Assembly: GCF_000826065.2 (NCBI RefSeq)
Contig: NZ_LN623541.1
Location: 338,505-402,504, forward strand
DNA length: 64,000 bases
DNA from: Tessaracoccus massiliensis
Lineage (GTDB): Bacteria; Actinomycetota; Actinomycetes; Propionibacteriales; Propionibacteriaceae
Reading direction: 5' to 3'
Part shown: positions 25,645-34,051 of the stretch, one piece after another
Numbering within the stretch: the stretch's first letter is position 1
Layout: each line of letters begins with the position of its first letter
The notes under the pieces: model-generated
What the model saw: only the letters and a program-made list of their open reading frames with translations
Database searches by the model: none
Told to the model about the DNA's origin: nothing
Program-made: the position numbers and the translations under genes

Positions 25645-25679
25645 TGCGGCATGGTCGGACGCTAGCTCCGACAGCGGCA
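25645..25679 (+). repeat. 35-bp repeat, right copy flanking DinB
   Basis: Second perfect copy of the unit at 24997-25031, in the same orientation, on the promoter side of the DinB gene. Confidence 0.75.
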
Positions 25680-25715
25680 AGAAGGGGGCGACCGTCGCGA
25701 GGCGGGCTGTGCTGG

Positions 25716-26087
25716 CTACTCGGGAACAGTGACGAGGCAGAAGGGGTGACCAGCCGGATCGGCGTAGATGCGCCAGCCCTTGGGGCCCGGGTCCAGGACA
25801 TCAGTCAGCGGGGTGCCGCCTGCCTCCAAGACGGTTCTCGCCGCCTGTTCGAGATCGTCAACGAGCAGATCAAAGTGCGCCTGCTGGGCCCCGACATCTC
25901 CAGGCCAAGTGGGGGCCTGATAGCCCTCGACCCGGTGGAACGAGAAGCGTCCGACCGGCTCCCACTGCAGTGTCAGCCAGTCGGGGTCACCCGTGGCCGG
26001 TCCCAGATCCAGCACCTGTTGCCAGAAGGCAGCCAGCCGCTGGGGGTCGTCACATTCGAGAACCAGCTGTGTGAGGCGCATCGACAT
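25716..26087 (-). CDS. VOC-family (glyoxalase-like) protein
   Basis: 123 residues with two beta-alpha-beta-beta-beta halves. MRLTQLVLECDDPQRLAAFWQQVLDL begins the first and AHFDLLVDDLEQAARTVLEAGG the second; IYADPAGHPFCLV is the usual closing strand. This is the Glyoxalase_6-like subgroup, common in actinobacteria with unknown substrates, sometimes linked to antibiotic binding. Directly beyond its start lies the end of the IS21-type element. Confidence 0.85.
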   Translation of the reverse strand: MSMRLTQLVLECDDPQRLAAFWQQVLDLGPATGDPDWLTLQWEPVGRFSFHRVEGYQAPTWPGDVGAQQAHFDLLVDDLEQAARTVLEAGGTPLTDVLDPGPKGWRIYADPAGHPFCLVTVPE

Positions 26088-26157
26088 GTGCCGAGCCTAC
26101 GCAGGAGCGCTGTGGCGGGACTCGCACCAACGAACCGTCATCGGCAGTTTAGGAATG

Positions 26158-26979
26158 TCACGCGCCTGTGGAGGGGGTCTGGTGGCGGGCTCGGGTGTGG
26201 GCGAGGCGGTAGGAGTTGGTGCCGGTTTCGATGATGGTGGCGTTGTAGGTGAGGCGGTCGACGATCGCTGCGCACAGGCGAGGGTCGGTGAAGGTGTCGG
26301 TTTAGGCGGAGAAGGACTGGTTGGACGCGATCGCGATGGCGTTCTTCTCTTCGCGTTCGGTGAGGACTTGGAACAGCAGTTCGGCGCCTCGCCGGTCGAG
26401 TTCCATGTAGCCGAGCTCGTCAATAACGAGGAGGTCGACGCGTCCGTAGCGGTTGATGGTCTTGGTGAGTTGTTTCTCGTCGGCGGCTTCGACGAGTTCG
26501 TTCACGAGCCGGGTGGCGAGGGTGTAGCGGACGCGGTAGCCCTGTTCGGCGGCGGCGGTGCCGAGCGCGATGAGCAGGTGGGATTTGCCGGTGCCGGAGT
26601 CCCCGATCAGGCACAGGGGGTCGCCGCGGCGGATCCAGTCGCCGGTGGCGAGCTCGTTGATGGTGGCGGCGTTGATGTTGGGGTTTGCGGTGAAGTCGAA
26701 GTCGGCGAGCCATTTCTCGCGGGGGAAGCCGGCGCTCTTGATGCGGCGCAGGGTGGAGCGCCGGTCGCGGTCGTCGACCTCGGCGAGCAGGAGTTCGGCG
26801 AGGAAGCCTTGATAGGTGAGTTGTTCCTTCGTGGCGGCCGCGACGGCGTCATCGATCACGGCGCGGATCGTGGGCAGCCGGAGCCGGCAGGCCTGGTCGA
26901 TCGCGGCTTGGGCGGCTTGTTCGGTGAGGCTGTGACGGCGGCGAAGACCGCCCTGGCGGTTGCAGGTGCTGGTGGTCAT
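26158..26979 (-). pseudogene. istB: istB, ATPase helper, with premature stop
   Basis: The reading begins MTTSTCNRQGGLRR and carries the IstB AAA+ domain: Walker A LIGDSGTGKSHLL, Walker B LLVIDELGYMELD and sensor IAIASNQSFS. A TAA at 26302-26304 replaces the Trp codon normally following SNQSFSG/A; translation beyond it continues TDTFTDPRLCAAIVDRLTYN and ends YRLAHTRARHQTPSTGA. So about 48 C-terminal residues are cut off by a nonsense change. IstB works with the IstA transposase in target selection and strand transfer. Confidence 0.75.
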
Positions 26980-28548
26980 GGGGTTCCTGTCTGGATGTGG
27001 TGGACCTCGGCGGAGGCCGGGGCGGGGTCGGGTTGGCGACGACGCAGGAGTTCGTCGTAGGCGGTGACAGTGGGCAGGGGGGGCTGGGGCGGGTGTGTGG
27101 CCGGTGGCGTGGCGGCGGGCTTCGACGGCGACGACGTCGGGGCTGATGGCGCCGACCGACAGGGCTGAGGTGATGCCGGCGATCACGGCATCGACCGGGA
27201 GGGATCGGTGGAGCAGGAGCACGTCGATCAACGCTTGGGTGCCGGCTACGTCGCCGCTGGTCCTGCGGGCGGCGGCCCAGAACGCGTCGTGGGCTGCGGT
27301 GAATGCCCCGGCGGCGCGAGCCTGCGCGAGGGCGGTGGAGCCGGGGAACGCGCCGGGCTTGTGCCGCAGCACTTCGAGGTAGTGGTCCAGCTCGACCCGG
27401 GTCACGCCACGGGTGCCGAGGCGGGGGTGGGTGGCGACGACGGTGCGGCCCTCGAACACGACCACGCACGAGGCCCGCAGGGGCACGCGGACGCGTTGCC
27501 CGATCAGGTGCGCGGGGACGGAGTACTTGACCATGCGGACGGTGATCAGGGCGGAGCGATCGACCCGGGGGTGGAGGATCAAGCCGGGGTCGAAGTCGTC
27601 GGCCGGCAATGGCGCCAGGTGGTCGAGTTCGGCGTGGTAGTCCTGCCCGATCGTGTTCGCATGGCAGGTGATGCGGCGGGTGTTGTCATCGTGTTCCCAG
27701 GCGCGGATCTTGTCATTGAGTTCGTCCAGGCTGGCGACCTCGGGCATGGGGGTGAGGTGGTTGCGGCGGAACCAGCCGACCTCGCCCTCGACGCCACCTT
27801 TTTCGTGGGCGCCGTCGATGCCCGGCTGACAGTAGAACGCGTCGAAGCCGTAGTGGGAGCGGAACAGCACCCAGCGTTCGTTCTCCTCGCGGAGCCGGTC
27901 ACCGCCGTGGATGACCTGCACCACGGCGGAGGTGAGGTTGTCGTAGCGGATGTGGCGGGTCGGGATCCCGCCCAGGGCGTGGAAGGCCTCGATGTGTCCC
28001 TCGAGGAAGGCTTCCTGCCCGCCCGTCGGGTAGACGCGGTGGATGGCCTTGCCCGAGTGGGACAGGCGGTAGACGAACATGTGGCACTTGCTCTTGACGC
28101 CGTCGAGGATGACGTAGACCTCGCCGAAGTCGACCTCGGCCTCCGCGCCGGGGGCGTGGTCCTGCGGCACCATCGCCTCCACCCGACGCCCGGCCTCCAG
28201 ATCGATCTGCGCGCGCCGGACCCCCACGTAGTCCCGCACCGTCGAGTACGACAGGTCCGTGGCGCCGTGCTCGTCGCGTAGCCGGGCCAGGATCCTGGTC
28301 GCGGTATGACGCTGCTTGCGCGGCGCGGCCAGGTCATAGGTGAGCATCTCGTCGATGGCCGGCTTGTACGGGTCCAGGCGCGGTGCCGTGCGGACCGGCT
28401 TCTTGCGGGGTGGGGGTTCGGCAGCGGCGAGTGCCTGGCGGACGGTGCGGCGGTGGACTCCGTGTTTGCGGGCGAGCTCGCGGATGGACAGGCCATCGAC
28501 TCGCGCGTCGTGGCGGATGTCGGCGTACAGCTGCACTCGTGACCCCAT
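26976..28548 (-). CDS. istA: istA, IS21-family transposase, with frame change at a C7 run
   Basis: The N-terminal HTH (DGLSIRELARKHGVHRRTVRQAL) and the integrase core with EVDFGEVYVI, RYDNLTSAVV and HEKGGVEGEVGWFRRN (D, D and E) are intact. Near the end, a run of seven C residues on the coding strand (27077-27083) separates two frames. In the other frame the native tail TVTAYDELLRRRQPDPAPAS and stop (TGA overlapping the istB ATG) are readable. In the annotated frame, IstA continues without stop into IstB and gives a 748-residue fusion. This could be a mutation, slippage, or sequence error in the homopolymer. Confidence 0.75.
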
Positions 28549-28605
28549 CTTGGCTCCCTTGCCCTCGCGACTGGTTCCCAGTGATGGGGACCAGCGTGAA
28601 GGGGT

Positions 28606-28690
28606 GGGGCCAGTTCAGACCGTCAACACCCCGGCAAGTCGCACGCGGGGCCAGATCAGGCCGTCACAACGGGGCCGAACCAAACTGTCA
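28606..28690 (+). repeat. Three terminal boxes of the IS21-type element
   Basis: 28606-28625, 28647-28666 and 28671-28690 share GGGGCC-A/G...TCA at both ends (for example GGGGCCAGATCAGGCCGTCA). They are probable transposase-binding sites at the istA end. Confidence 0.7.
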
Positions 28691-28805
28691 CAACCACGCA
28701 TCGACACCGTCATACTCAGCAGATGAGCCAGACCAGCGGCCTTTTGAACCGCCGGGCACCGGAGTAGGCGTCGAGTGCTCCGTACCCAATCGGCATCCCG
28801 CTTGG

Positions 28806-28851
28806 TTGATCCGATGACAAGACTCGGTAGACTGGGTCCGTGACCATTTGA
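28806..28851 (+). promoter_or_regulatory. Promoter and possible mini-leader of the ABC-F gene
   Basis: TTGATC (28806-28811) and TAGACT (28828-28833) are spaced by 16 bases, so a transcript would start near 28840. The first codons there read GTG-ACC-ATT-TGA, a possible three-residue leader. Downstream to 28919, ACCTGC...GCAGGT can pair around CTGCCCGGCAG, which would suit attenuation control, a common mode for antibiotic-resistance ABC-F genes. The leader reading is speculative. Confidence 0.45.
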
Positions 28852-28919
28852 GCGTTTCCCTGACCTGCGTCCGAGGCCGTCTGCCCGGCAGGTTTCGTCA
28901 CGTCTTCGGGATCTTGCTC

Positions 28920-30659
28920 ATGCCTCATGTACTTGCTTCATCGTCGTTCACTGCCGCGGGCTCGCATCTACGGGTGGAGGGTCTCTCATTCTCCTATCCT
29001 GATCGGCGGGTCCTCACAGATGTGTCGTTCGTCGTGCCTGCCGGGGCCCGAGGAGGACTCATCGGGGAAAACGGGTCGGGTAAGTCGACGTTGCTGAAGG
29101 CGATCGCCGGAGTCTTGGAGCCGGCATCGGGAACGGTCACCGTGAATGCGCCCGATGCCGATGCGCCGGTGTTCGGGCTGCTACATCAGGAGCACCCGTT
29201 CTCTGCTACCGAGACCATCGATAATGCTATCGAGACCGCGGTCGCGCCGTCTCGTCGTGCCGCCGAAGAGGTCAGCAGGCTCGGCGTCGCCCTTGCAGAC
29301 CGCCCCGACGATCCTGTCACGGCCGACGGCTACGCACGTGCCCTGGAGACGGCCGAGCGCCTTGGAGCGTGGGAGATCGACGCGAGGATTTCCGGCATGT
29401 TGGCCGGTCTCGGGATCGGGGACATCGACCGCCGCCGGCTTGTAGGAGCGCTCTCCGGAGGGCAGCGAGCTCGGCTCGCCCTAGCGTGGCTGCTGCTAAG
29501 TGCACCGGATGTGCTGCTGCTGGATGAGCCGACGAATCACCTCGATGATGCCGCGACCGCCTATCTCGTCAGCGTGCTCACGGCGTGGCGGGGTCCGCTG
29601 CTGATTGCCAGTCACGATCGGGCCTTTCTCGATGAGACGGTCACGTCGCTGCTCGATCTCGACCCTTCGCCACTCCCGCACGCGGTCGCGGGGCCGCTGG
29701 TTCACGACGGCACGGGAACCGGGATCGGCCTCACCCGTTTCACAGGCAGCTACAGCGACTACCTGACCGCACGAGCTGAAGCACGGCAGAGGTGGGAACG
29801 GCAGTATCGCGATGAACAGGCCGAGCTTTCCCGGCTTCGTAAAGCGGTGAAGGATCAGCAGACGGTGGGGCACTCGGATTGGCGCCCGCGTACCGAGGTA
29901 CGCATGGCACAGAAGTTTTACGCTGACCGCAACGAGCAGGTCGTATCTCGCCGCGTCAACGACGCTCGCGCACGCCTGACGGACCTTGAAGACCGCCAGA
30001 TCCGGAAGCCGCCACGGGAACTCGAATTCCAAGGGCTCACCGTTGCTGGCGCCCCGCGTGCCATCGGCGCGCTTGAACCCGTGCTCACCACCGTCAACGT
30101 AACGCTGAAAAATCGGCTCCCGGCCACGTCGCTCAGCATCAGCCGAGGCGAGAAGTGGCTCATGACCGGCCCGAACGGGTCGGGCAAATCGACCTTGCTC
30201 GGCCTGCTCGCCGGCACGCTGGAACCCAGCAGCGGGCAGGTCACTCGCGCACCGGTCGACCGCGTAGGGCTGCTTGCGCAAGAGACCGCCCTACCTGACC
30301 CCTACGATCGCGGTACGGCTCGCACCGCACTCGACGCCTACACGGATCTGGTCGGCGTGGAGCGTGCGGCACGAGTGCCGCTGGGGACCTTCGGACTGGT
30401 TGCTGGTCGAGACCACAATCGATGCGTGCAGGAACTCAGCGTCGGCCAACAGCGTCGCCTTGCCCTCGCGGTACTCCTGGCTGACCCCCCAGAGATCCTG
30501 CTGCTGGATGAGCCGACCAACCACTTTTCGCTCAGCCTCGTCACCGCGCTCGAATACGCACTCGCCCAATACCCTGGCACTGTCGTCGTTGCATCACACG
30601 ACCGGTGGCTGCGCAAACGATGGAAAGGCCAGCGGTTGACGCTGCCCGAAACAGGATGA
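28920..30659 (+). CDS. ABC-F family ATPase, probable ribosome-protection protein
   Basis: 579 residues, two ABC domains on one chain without membrane segments. Domain 1: Walker A GENGSGKST (K55), signature LSGGQRARLALA, Walker B VLLLDEPTNHLDD. A charged helical linker follows (ARQRWERQYRDEQAELSRLR). Domain 2: GPNGSGKST, LSVGQQRRLALA, ILLLDEPTNHFSLSL (the usual LD after NH is FS here). ABC-F proteins bind the ribosomal E site; the resistance type dislodges macrolides, lincosamides, streptogramins A or pleuromutilins. The short spacing to an erm gene strongly suggests a resistance role. It lies directly beside the IS21 element, so it was probably acquired. Confidence 0.85.
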   Translation: MPHVLASSSFTAAGSHLRVEGLSFSYPDRRVLTDVSFVVPAGARGGLIGENGSGKSTLLKAIAGVLEPASGTVTVNAPDADAPVFGLLHQEHPFSATETIDNAIETAVAPSRRAAEEVSRLGVALADRPDDPVTADGYARALETAERLGAWEIDARISGMLAGLGIGDIDRRRLVGALSGGQRARLALAWLLLSAPDVLLLDEPTNHLDDAATAYLVSVLTAWRGPLLIASHDRAFLDETVTSLLDLDPSPLPHAVAGPLVHDGTGTGIGLTRFTGSYSDYLTARAEARQRWERQYRDEQAELSRLRKAVKDQQTVGHSDWRPRTEVRMAQKFYADRNEQVVSRRVNDARARLTDLEDRQIRKPPRELEFQGLTVAGAPRAIGALEPVLTTVNVTLKNRLPATSLSISRGEKWLMTGPNGSGKSTLLGLLAGTLEPSSGQVTRAPVDRVGLLAQETALPDPYDRGTARTALDAYTDLVGVERAARVPLGTFGLVAGRDHNRCVQELSVGQQRRLALAVLLADPPEILLLDEPTNHFSLSLVTALEYALAQYPGTVVVASHDRWLRKRWKGQRLTLPETG

Positions 30660-30967
30660 CAATCACAGTCCACCAAGTCGAGACGCAAGGTGCCCGCGTC
30701 GGCGCAGTAGCACGTCAACAGAGTCAGCATCGCCACCCCGAGTCAACCCCACCTGGTCGTCACACGGGTGAGCTGGCAGCCTCCCAACCTCGATCTGCAA
30801 GAGGCGTGGCGACTCGGTCGAGATCTCTCACGGAGTGAATCTCAATGATGGCGGGGCTCTGCGGGTGTGGATTCGCTCGGAATTCGTTCTGGTCTACATT
30901 GATACGAATCACCGCGTCTTTGGCGCTTGGGAGGAGTCTTAAGTCGCTGAATGGCGACGGGATCGCC

Positions 30968-30973
30968 TACACT
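30968..30973 (+). promoter_or_regulatory. -10 box for the erm leader transcript
   Basis: TACACT lies seven bases before the ATG of the leader peptide, implying a leaderless start of the leader reading frame. No strong -35 box is seen. The rest of the gap 30660-30967 shows no gene. Confidence 0.5.
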
Positions 30974-30980
30974 CGGTGAC

Positions 30981-31022
30981 ATGTTGTACGGCACTGCTTC
31001 GCTGCGTCTGCGCAGCCGTTAA
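30981..31022 (+). CDS. Erm leader peptide with macrolide-arrest motif
   Basis: Thirteen residues, MLYGTASLRLRSR, then TAA. It closely resembles the leader of erm(X) (GTAFLRLR core) and contains Arg-Leu-Arg, the +x+ motif at which macrolide-bound ribosomes stall. Between its stop and the erm start (31023-31124) are complementary GC-rich segments (for example GCCGGGC near 31075 and GCCCGGC near 31094) that could mask the erm ribosome site until stalling opens them. This indicates inducible, translational attenuation control. Confidence 0.8.
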   Translation: MLYGTASLRLRSR

Positions 31023-31124
31023 CGGCGGCGAGCACCCTCCACAGGTTGTTGCTCCCGCCTCCGGTGACCACGGCCGGGCGGCTCTTTCAGCGTGCCCGGC
31101 TCCGCAACAACCACGGAGCAACGA

Positions 31125-31952
31125 GTGCCTACCTATCGAGGTGGCCGTCATGAGCACGGCCAAAACTTCCTGACTGACCCATCCACCATCGCCACGATGA
31201 CACGGCTCGTGGCAGATACCGAGGGCCCGATCATCGAGATCGGCCCCGGTGACGGAGTACTCACCTCGCCGCTGGCCCAGCTCGGGCGGCCAGTGACAGC
31301 CGTCGAAATCGACACCCGGCTCGCCTTGCGCTTGGCCCAACGACTCCCGTCACATGTGGAGGTCATCGCCGACGATTTCCTGACCTACCAGCTCCCACCG
31401 TCGGCGCATGTGCTCGTCGGCAACCTGCCGTTTCACCAGACCACGGCGATGTTGCGACGCATCCTGCACGCACCTGCCTGGACCGATGCCATTGTGCTCT
31501 TGCAATGGGAGGTTGCCCGGCGCAGAGCGGGCGTTGGTGGTGCCACGATGATGACGGCGCAATGGGCGCCTTGGTTCGAGTTCACGCTGCACAGTCGTGT
31601 CCCCGCTCGCGCGTTCACCCCCCGTCCAGGAGTCGACGGCGGAATCCTCACGATCCACCGTCGCGAACGCCCGCTGCTGCCCCCGGCACAGCGACGCCAG
31701 TTCCACGCCCTGGTCCACCGCGTCTACACCGGCCCCGGCCGTGGGCTCGCTCACATCCTCGTACGCACCACCTGCCTCGGCTCACCCGATGCGGCACAGG
31801 CGTGGCTGACACGCCACGGCGTGAACGGTGCCGGACTGCCAAAGGACATGCCCGTCGAGGCATGGGTGGACTTGTTCAAGACCACCGGTTCTTCGCCGCC
31901 TTCACACCGTACGCGGACGCGGCAGCTGAAGTCGAGGAGGCGCCGTCGATGA
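31125..31952 (+). CDS. erm: Erm 23S rRNA adenine-N6-methyltransferase
   Basis: 275 residues from a GTG preceded by ACGGAG (31113-31118). HGQNFLTD opens the Erm/KsgA fold. The SAM site is EIGPGDGVLTSPLA (38-51), the acidic end of strand 2 AVEID, and the catalytic N-L-P-F is N100-F103 in VGNLPFHQTTAML. The basic tail ends in a run of Arg. Erm enzymes methylate A2058 of 23S rRNA and give MLS-B resistance. The sequence looks nearest the erm(X)-type actinobacterial group, but the exact class needs alignment. Preceded by the regulatory leader and overlapped at its stop (ATGA) by an AraC-type gene. Confidence 0.88.
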   Translation: MPTYRGGRHEHGQNFLTDPSTIATMTRLVADTEGPIIEIGPGDGVLTSPLAQLGRPVTAVEIDTRLALRLAQRLPSHVEVIADDFLTYQLPPSAHVLVGNLPFHQTTAMLRRILHAPAWTDAIVLLQWEVARRRAGVGGATMMTAQWAPWFEFTLHSRVPARAFTPRPGVDGGILTIHRRERPLLPPAQRRQFHALVHRVYTGPGRGLAHILVRTTCLGSPDAAQAWLTRHGVNGAGLPKDMPVEAWVDLFKTTGSSPPSHRTRTRQLKSRRRRR

Positions 31953-32362
31953 GCATCACCGCGCGGGAGGCCTACCTCCACGAGGTCGAGACCACCCGCA
32001 CAGCGAAGCGACGCCGCGCCGAGACGGCCACCGAGCGGGCGGCACGACTTCTGGCCGAAGCACCCGAGCGGGACTGGCGGCTCGGTGACCTTGCCACGCT
32101 GGTTCACCTCTCGGTGTCACAGCAGGGCAGAGCGTTCACACAACGATTCGGGATGCCACCCATGCGGTACCTGGCTCATATTCGGGCCCATCGGCTGGCT
32201 GAGCTTCTGGTCGAGACTGATCTTCCAATCGGCGTCGCCATGACAAAAGTCGGGTGGCGCAGCCGTGGGCATGCCGCACGGCAGTTCACCGCCATCGTCG
32301 GGATGAGCCCGTCCAAGTATCGGCGCACCGCAATCGATCAGGCGATCTCTCGCGAACACTAG
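31949..32362 (+). CDS. Small AraC-type HTH protein coupled to erm
   Basis: 137 residues. The start ATG overlaps the erm stop and has GAGGAGG (31934-31940) upstream. The two AraC helix-turn-helix units are RDWRLGDLATLVHLSVSQQGRAFTQRFGMPPMRYLAHIRAHRLAELL (in parts) and PIGVAMTKVGWRSRGHAARQFTAIVGMSPSKYRR. No ligand-binding domain precedes them. Because it is translated from the erm message it may regulate the module or another target under macrolide stress; its role in resistance is unknown. Confidence 0.82.
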   Translation: MSITAREAYLHEVETTRTAKRRRAETATERAARLLAEAPERDWRLGDLATLVHLSVSQQGRAFTQRFGMPPMRYLAHIRAHRLAELLVETDLPIGVAMTKVGWRSRGHAARQFTAIVGMSPSKYRRTAIDQAISREH

Positions 32363-32578
32363 CCGGTGGGTATCAGCAGCGCGAGATCGCCGCCGTGTTG
32401 ATGATTCCAAACACCGCGTCCTTGTGATGGTTCTGCTCATCTTCGGAAGCAATGCATGGCCTGATCCCAGTGCACCTGCTAGGCCGGGTATGACACGTCG
32501 GGTTCGTTGGGTTCCTGGCGGTCACTGTAGGGGTTCCTTGTTGTCCGTCTTCGGGACTGCCGAAGGTTTGGTTGACTC

Positions 32579-32900
32579 CAAGACCGCATCCGCGCCAACC
32601 TCGACCAGATCACCACACGGCTCGACAACCTCACCGACGCCTACGCCGAGGCCCGAACAGGCTTGGACCAGCTCACTGAACTCCTGGTCGACCTCAACGA
32701 CCTCTACAACAAGTGCGAACCAGCCGAACGACGGATCCTCAACCGCGCCCTGTTCACCCGCATCACCATCGACGACGAAGAGAACGCCACCTACACTCCC
32801 GAGCAGACCACAGCCAGCGTCCTCGCCCACACCAGCATCGATGCCCCGGCCCACGTCACCGCAGAAACAAAACTGCCCCGCCATCAGGCGGGGCAAGTTT
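32579..32900 (+). pseudogene. C-terminal remnant of a large serine recombinase
   Basis: The frame reads QDRIRANLDQITTRLDNLTD then LDQLTELLVDLNDLYNKCEP and AERRILNRALFTRITIDDEE, the helical tail of large serine integrases (coiled region plus the R-x-x-N-x-x-x-F/F segment). The catalytic, zinc and recombinase domains are missing upstream, and no in-frame stop precedes the tRNA. It abuts tRNA-Ala, which suggests a decayed integration event at that tRNA. Confidence 0.65.
32875..32894 (+). terminator. Hairpin terminator at end of recombinase remnant
   Basis: GCCCCGCC-ATCA-GGCGGGGC, followed by AAGTTTCGATTTT. It also separates the remnant from the oppositely oriented tRNA. Confidence 0.75.
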
Positions 32901-32918
32901 CGATTTTCTCATCTTACG

Positions 32919-32991
32919 TGGAGCTAGGGGGATTCGAACCCCCGGCCTTCTCATTGCGAACGAGACGCGCTACCAACTGCGCCATAGCCCC
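32919..32991 (-). tRNA. tRNA-Ala (CGC anticodon)
   Basis: On the minus strand the acceptor GGGGCTA pairs with TAGCTCC, the D arm has GGCGCAGTTGGTAGC, the anticodon loop is TTCGCAA (CGC, reading GCG codons) and the T arm contains GGGGGTTCGAATCCCCC. CCA is not encoded. It is the right boundary of the accessory region. Confidence 0.92.
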
Positions 32992-33127
32992 AGAGCATCG
33001 ATAACTTTAGCACCGCTGGGAGAACCGCTCCAAGTTGGCCCCAGCGAGAGCGCCTATCGAGGCCGGGCCCCAGTGGACCCACGAAGAACGAGCCGGGCAC
33101 GACGCTTGTGCTGAGCGTGCCGCGCTT

Positions 33128-33760
33128 ATTGAGCCGGCTGCGTCCCGCGCTGGTTGAGCCCGCGGGTTCTACGAGCGGTGTCGAAACCCCCGCAGCCGAT
33201 CCAGCACCTGATCCACTGCGGGTGTGCGCCGCCGAGGCTGGGGGAAGAAGGACGCGAGTGTTGCCCGTGCGCGTGGGCGACGGCGTTCGGTTGTCGCTTC
33301 TCGGCGTGGCCTCGAAACTCGCGTCCTTCTTCCCCCACCCTCGGCTTCAACGTTTCTGCTGCCGGGGCTTACTGCCGACACCGTTGTCGTCGTGGTTGCC
33401 GGAGTGTCCGGTGTCGGGGTGCGTTGCTTTCCCACGGCGTTGTCGGGCAACTAGGGACCTGAGTGGGGTCCGGTGCCGGAGAAGCACTTGCATCCCCCCG
33501 CCCCCGGCCACTCCTTGGAGTCTGGCTGGTCGAGCCTGTGGTCAGGGTCATGGACACGCTGCGGCCGCCCTTCGTCGCCGCGCGGGGCGCGACGCTCAGG
33601 GACCGGCTCCGGTCCCTGAGTTCGCCAGCGAGCTTGCGAGCCAGCGAACGACGCTTGTGCTGAGCCTGTCCCAGCGCGAAGCGGGCCGGACAGGTCGAAG
33701 TAAAGGGCCCCCCGCAGCCGATCCAGCACCTCATCCACTGCGGGTGCGCTTAGCCGCAGG
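33128..33760. repeat. Intergenic repeat cluster with long hairpins
   Basis: The gap 33005-34051 contains no convincing gene. It holds a 19-bp perfect inverted repeat (GGGGGAAGAAGGACGCGAG at 33240-33258 and its complement at 33318-33336). It also holds a 34-bp direct repeat with one mismatch (33191-33224 and 33713-33746, core GATCCAGCACCT-ATCCACTG), copies of the REP-like CCCTTCGTCG...CTCAGGGACC unit in both orientations (33544-33700), and the GGTTGAGCC...GTGTCGAAACC motif at about 33155-33190. Confidence 0.65.
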
Positions 33761-34051
33761 CCGGTGAAGATGAGGGGCAAACCATCGAGACATCCGGAAA
33801 CAGAGGCGGAGCGCTCCGCCTCCAGATGACACAGATGACACGGCGCCAACGCTCAACGCTTCGCGCCAACACAGACTCCTCCCCGCCAACCAAGATTCTT
33901 CCGCGCCGCCGCTATTTCTCGGCGCCTGTGATGTGTCGTCGGCGCCGAGCAGCAACTCAGGCACGGAGAAACCTGCGTTGGCGAGGGACCCACTCGGTGC
34001 TGAACTGAACAGGTGGCTCCGGCATCAGGGGCCGAGCAGTCAGGTGAAGGG

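Larger units (their letters stand above)
26130..28693 (-). mobile_element. IS21-family insertion sequence
   Basis: The element contains istA and istB reading leftward. Three related ~20-bp boxes of the form GGGGCC-A-x-TCAGxCCGTCA lie upstream of istA (28606-28690), as in IS21 multiple terminal repeats. The far end near 26130-26160 has GGCAGTTTAGGAATGTCA, partly matching the inverse of the outer box (TGACAGTTTGGTTCGGCC). Exact ends and target duplication are not certain. Both coding frames are damaged (see istA and istB), so autonomous transposition is doubtful. A second terminal fragment is present at 17066-17142. Confidence 0.8.
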
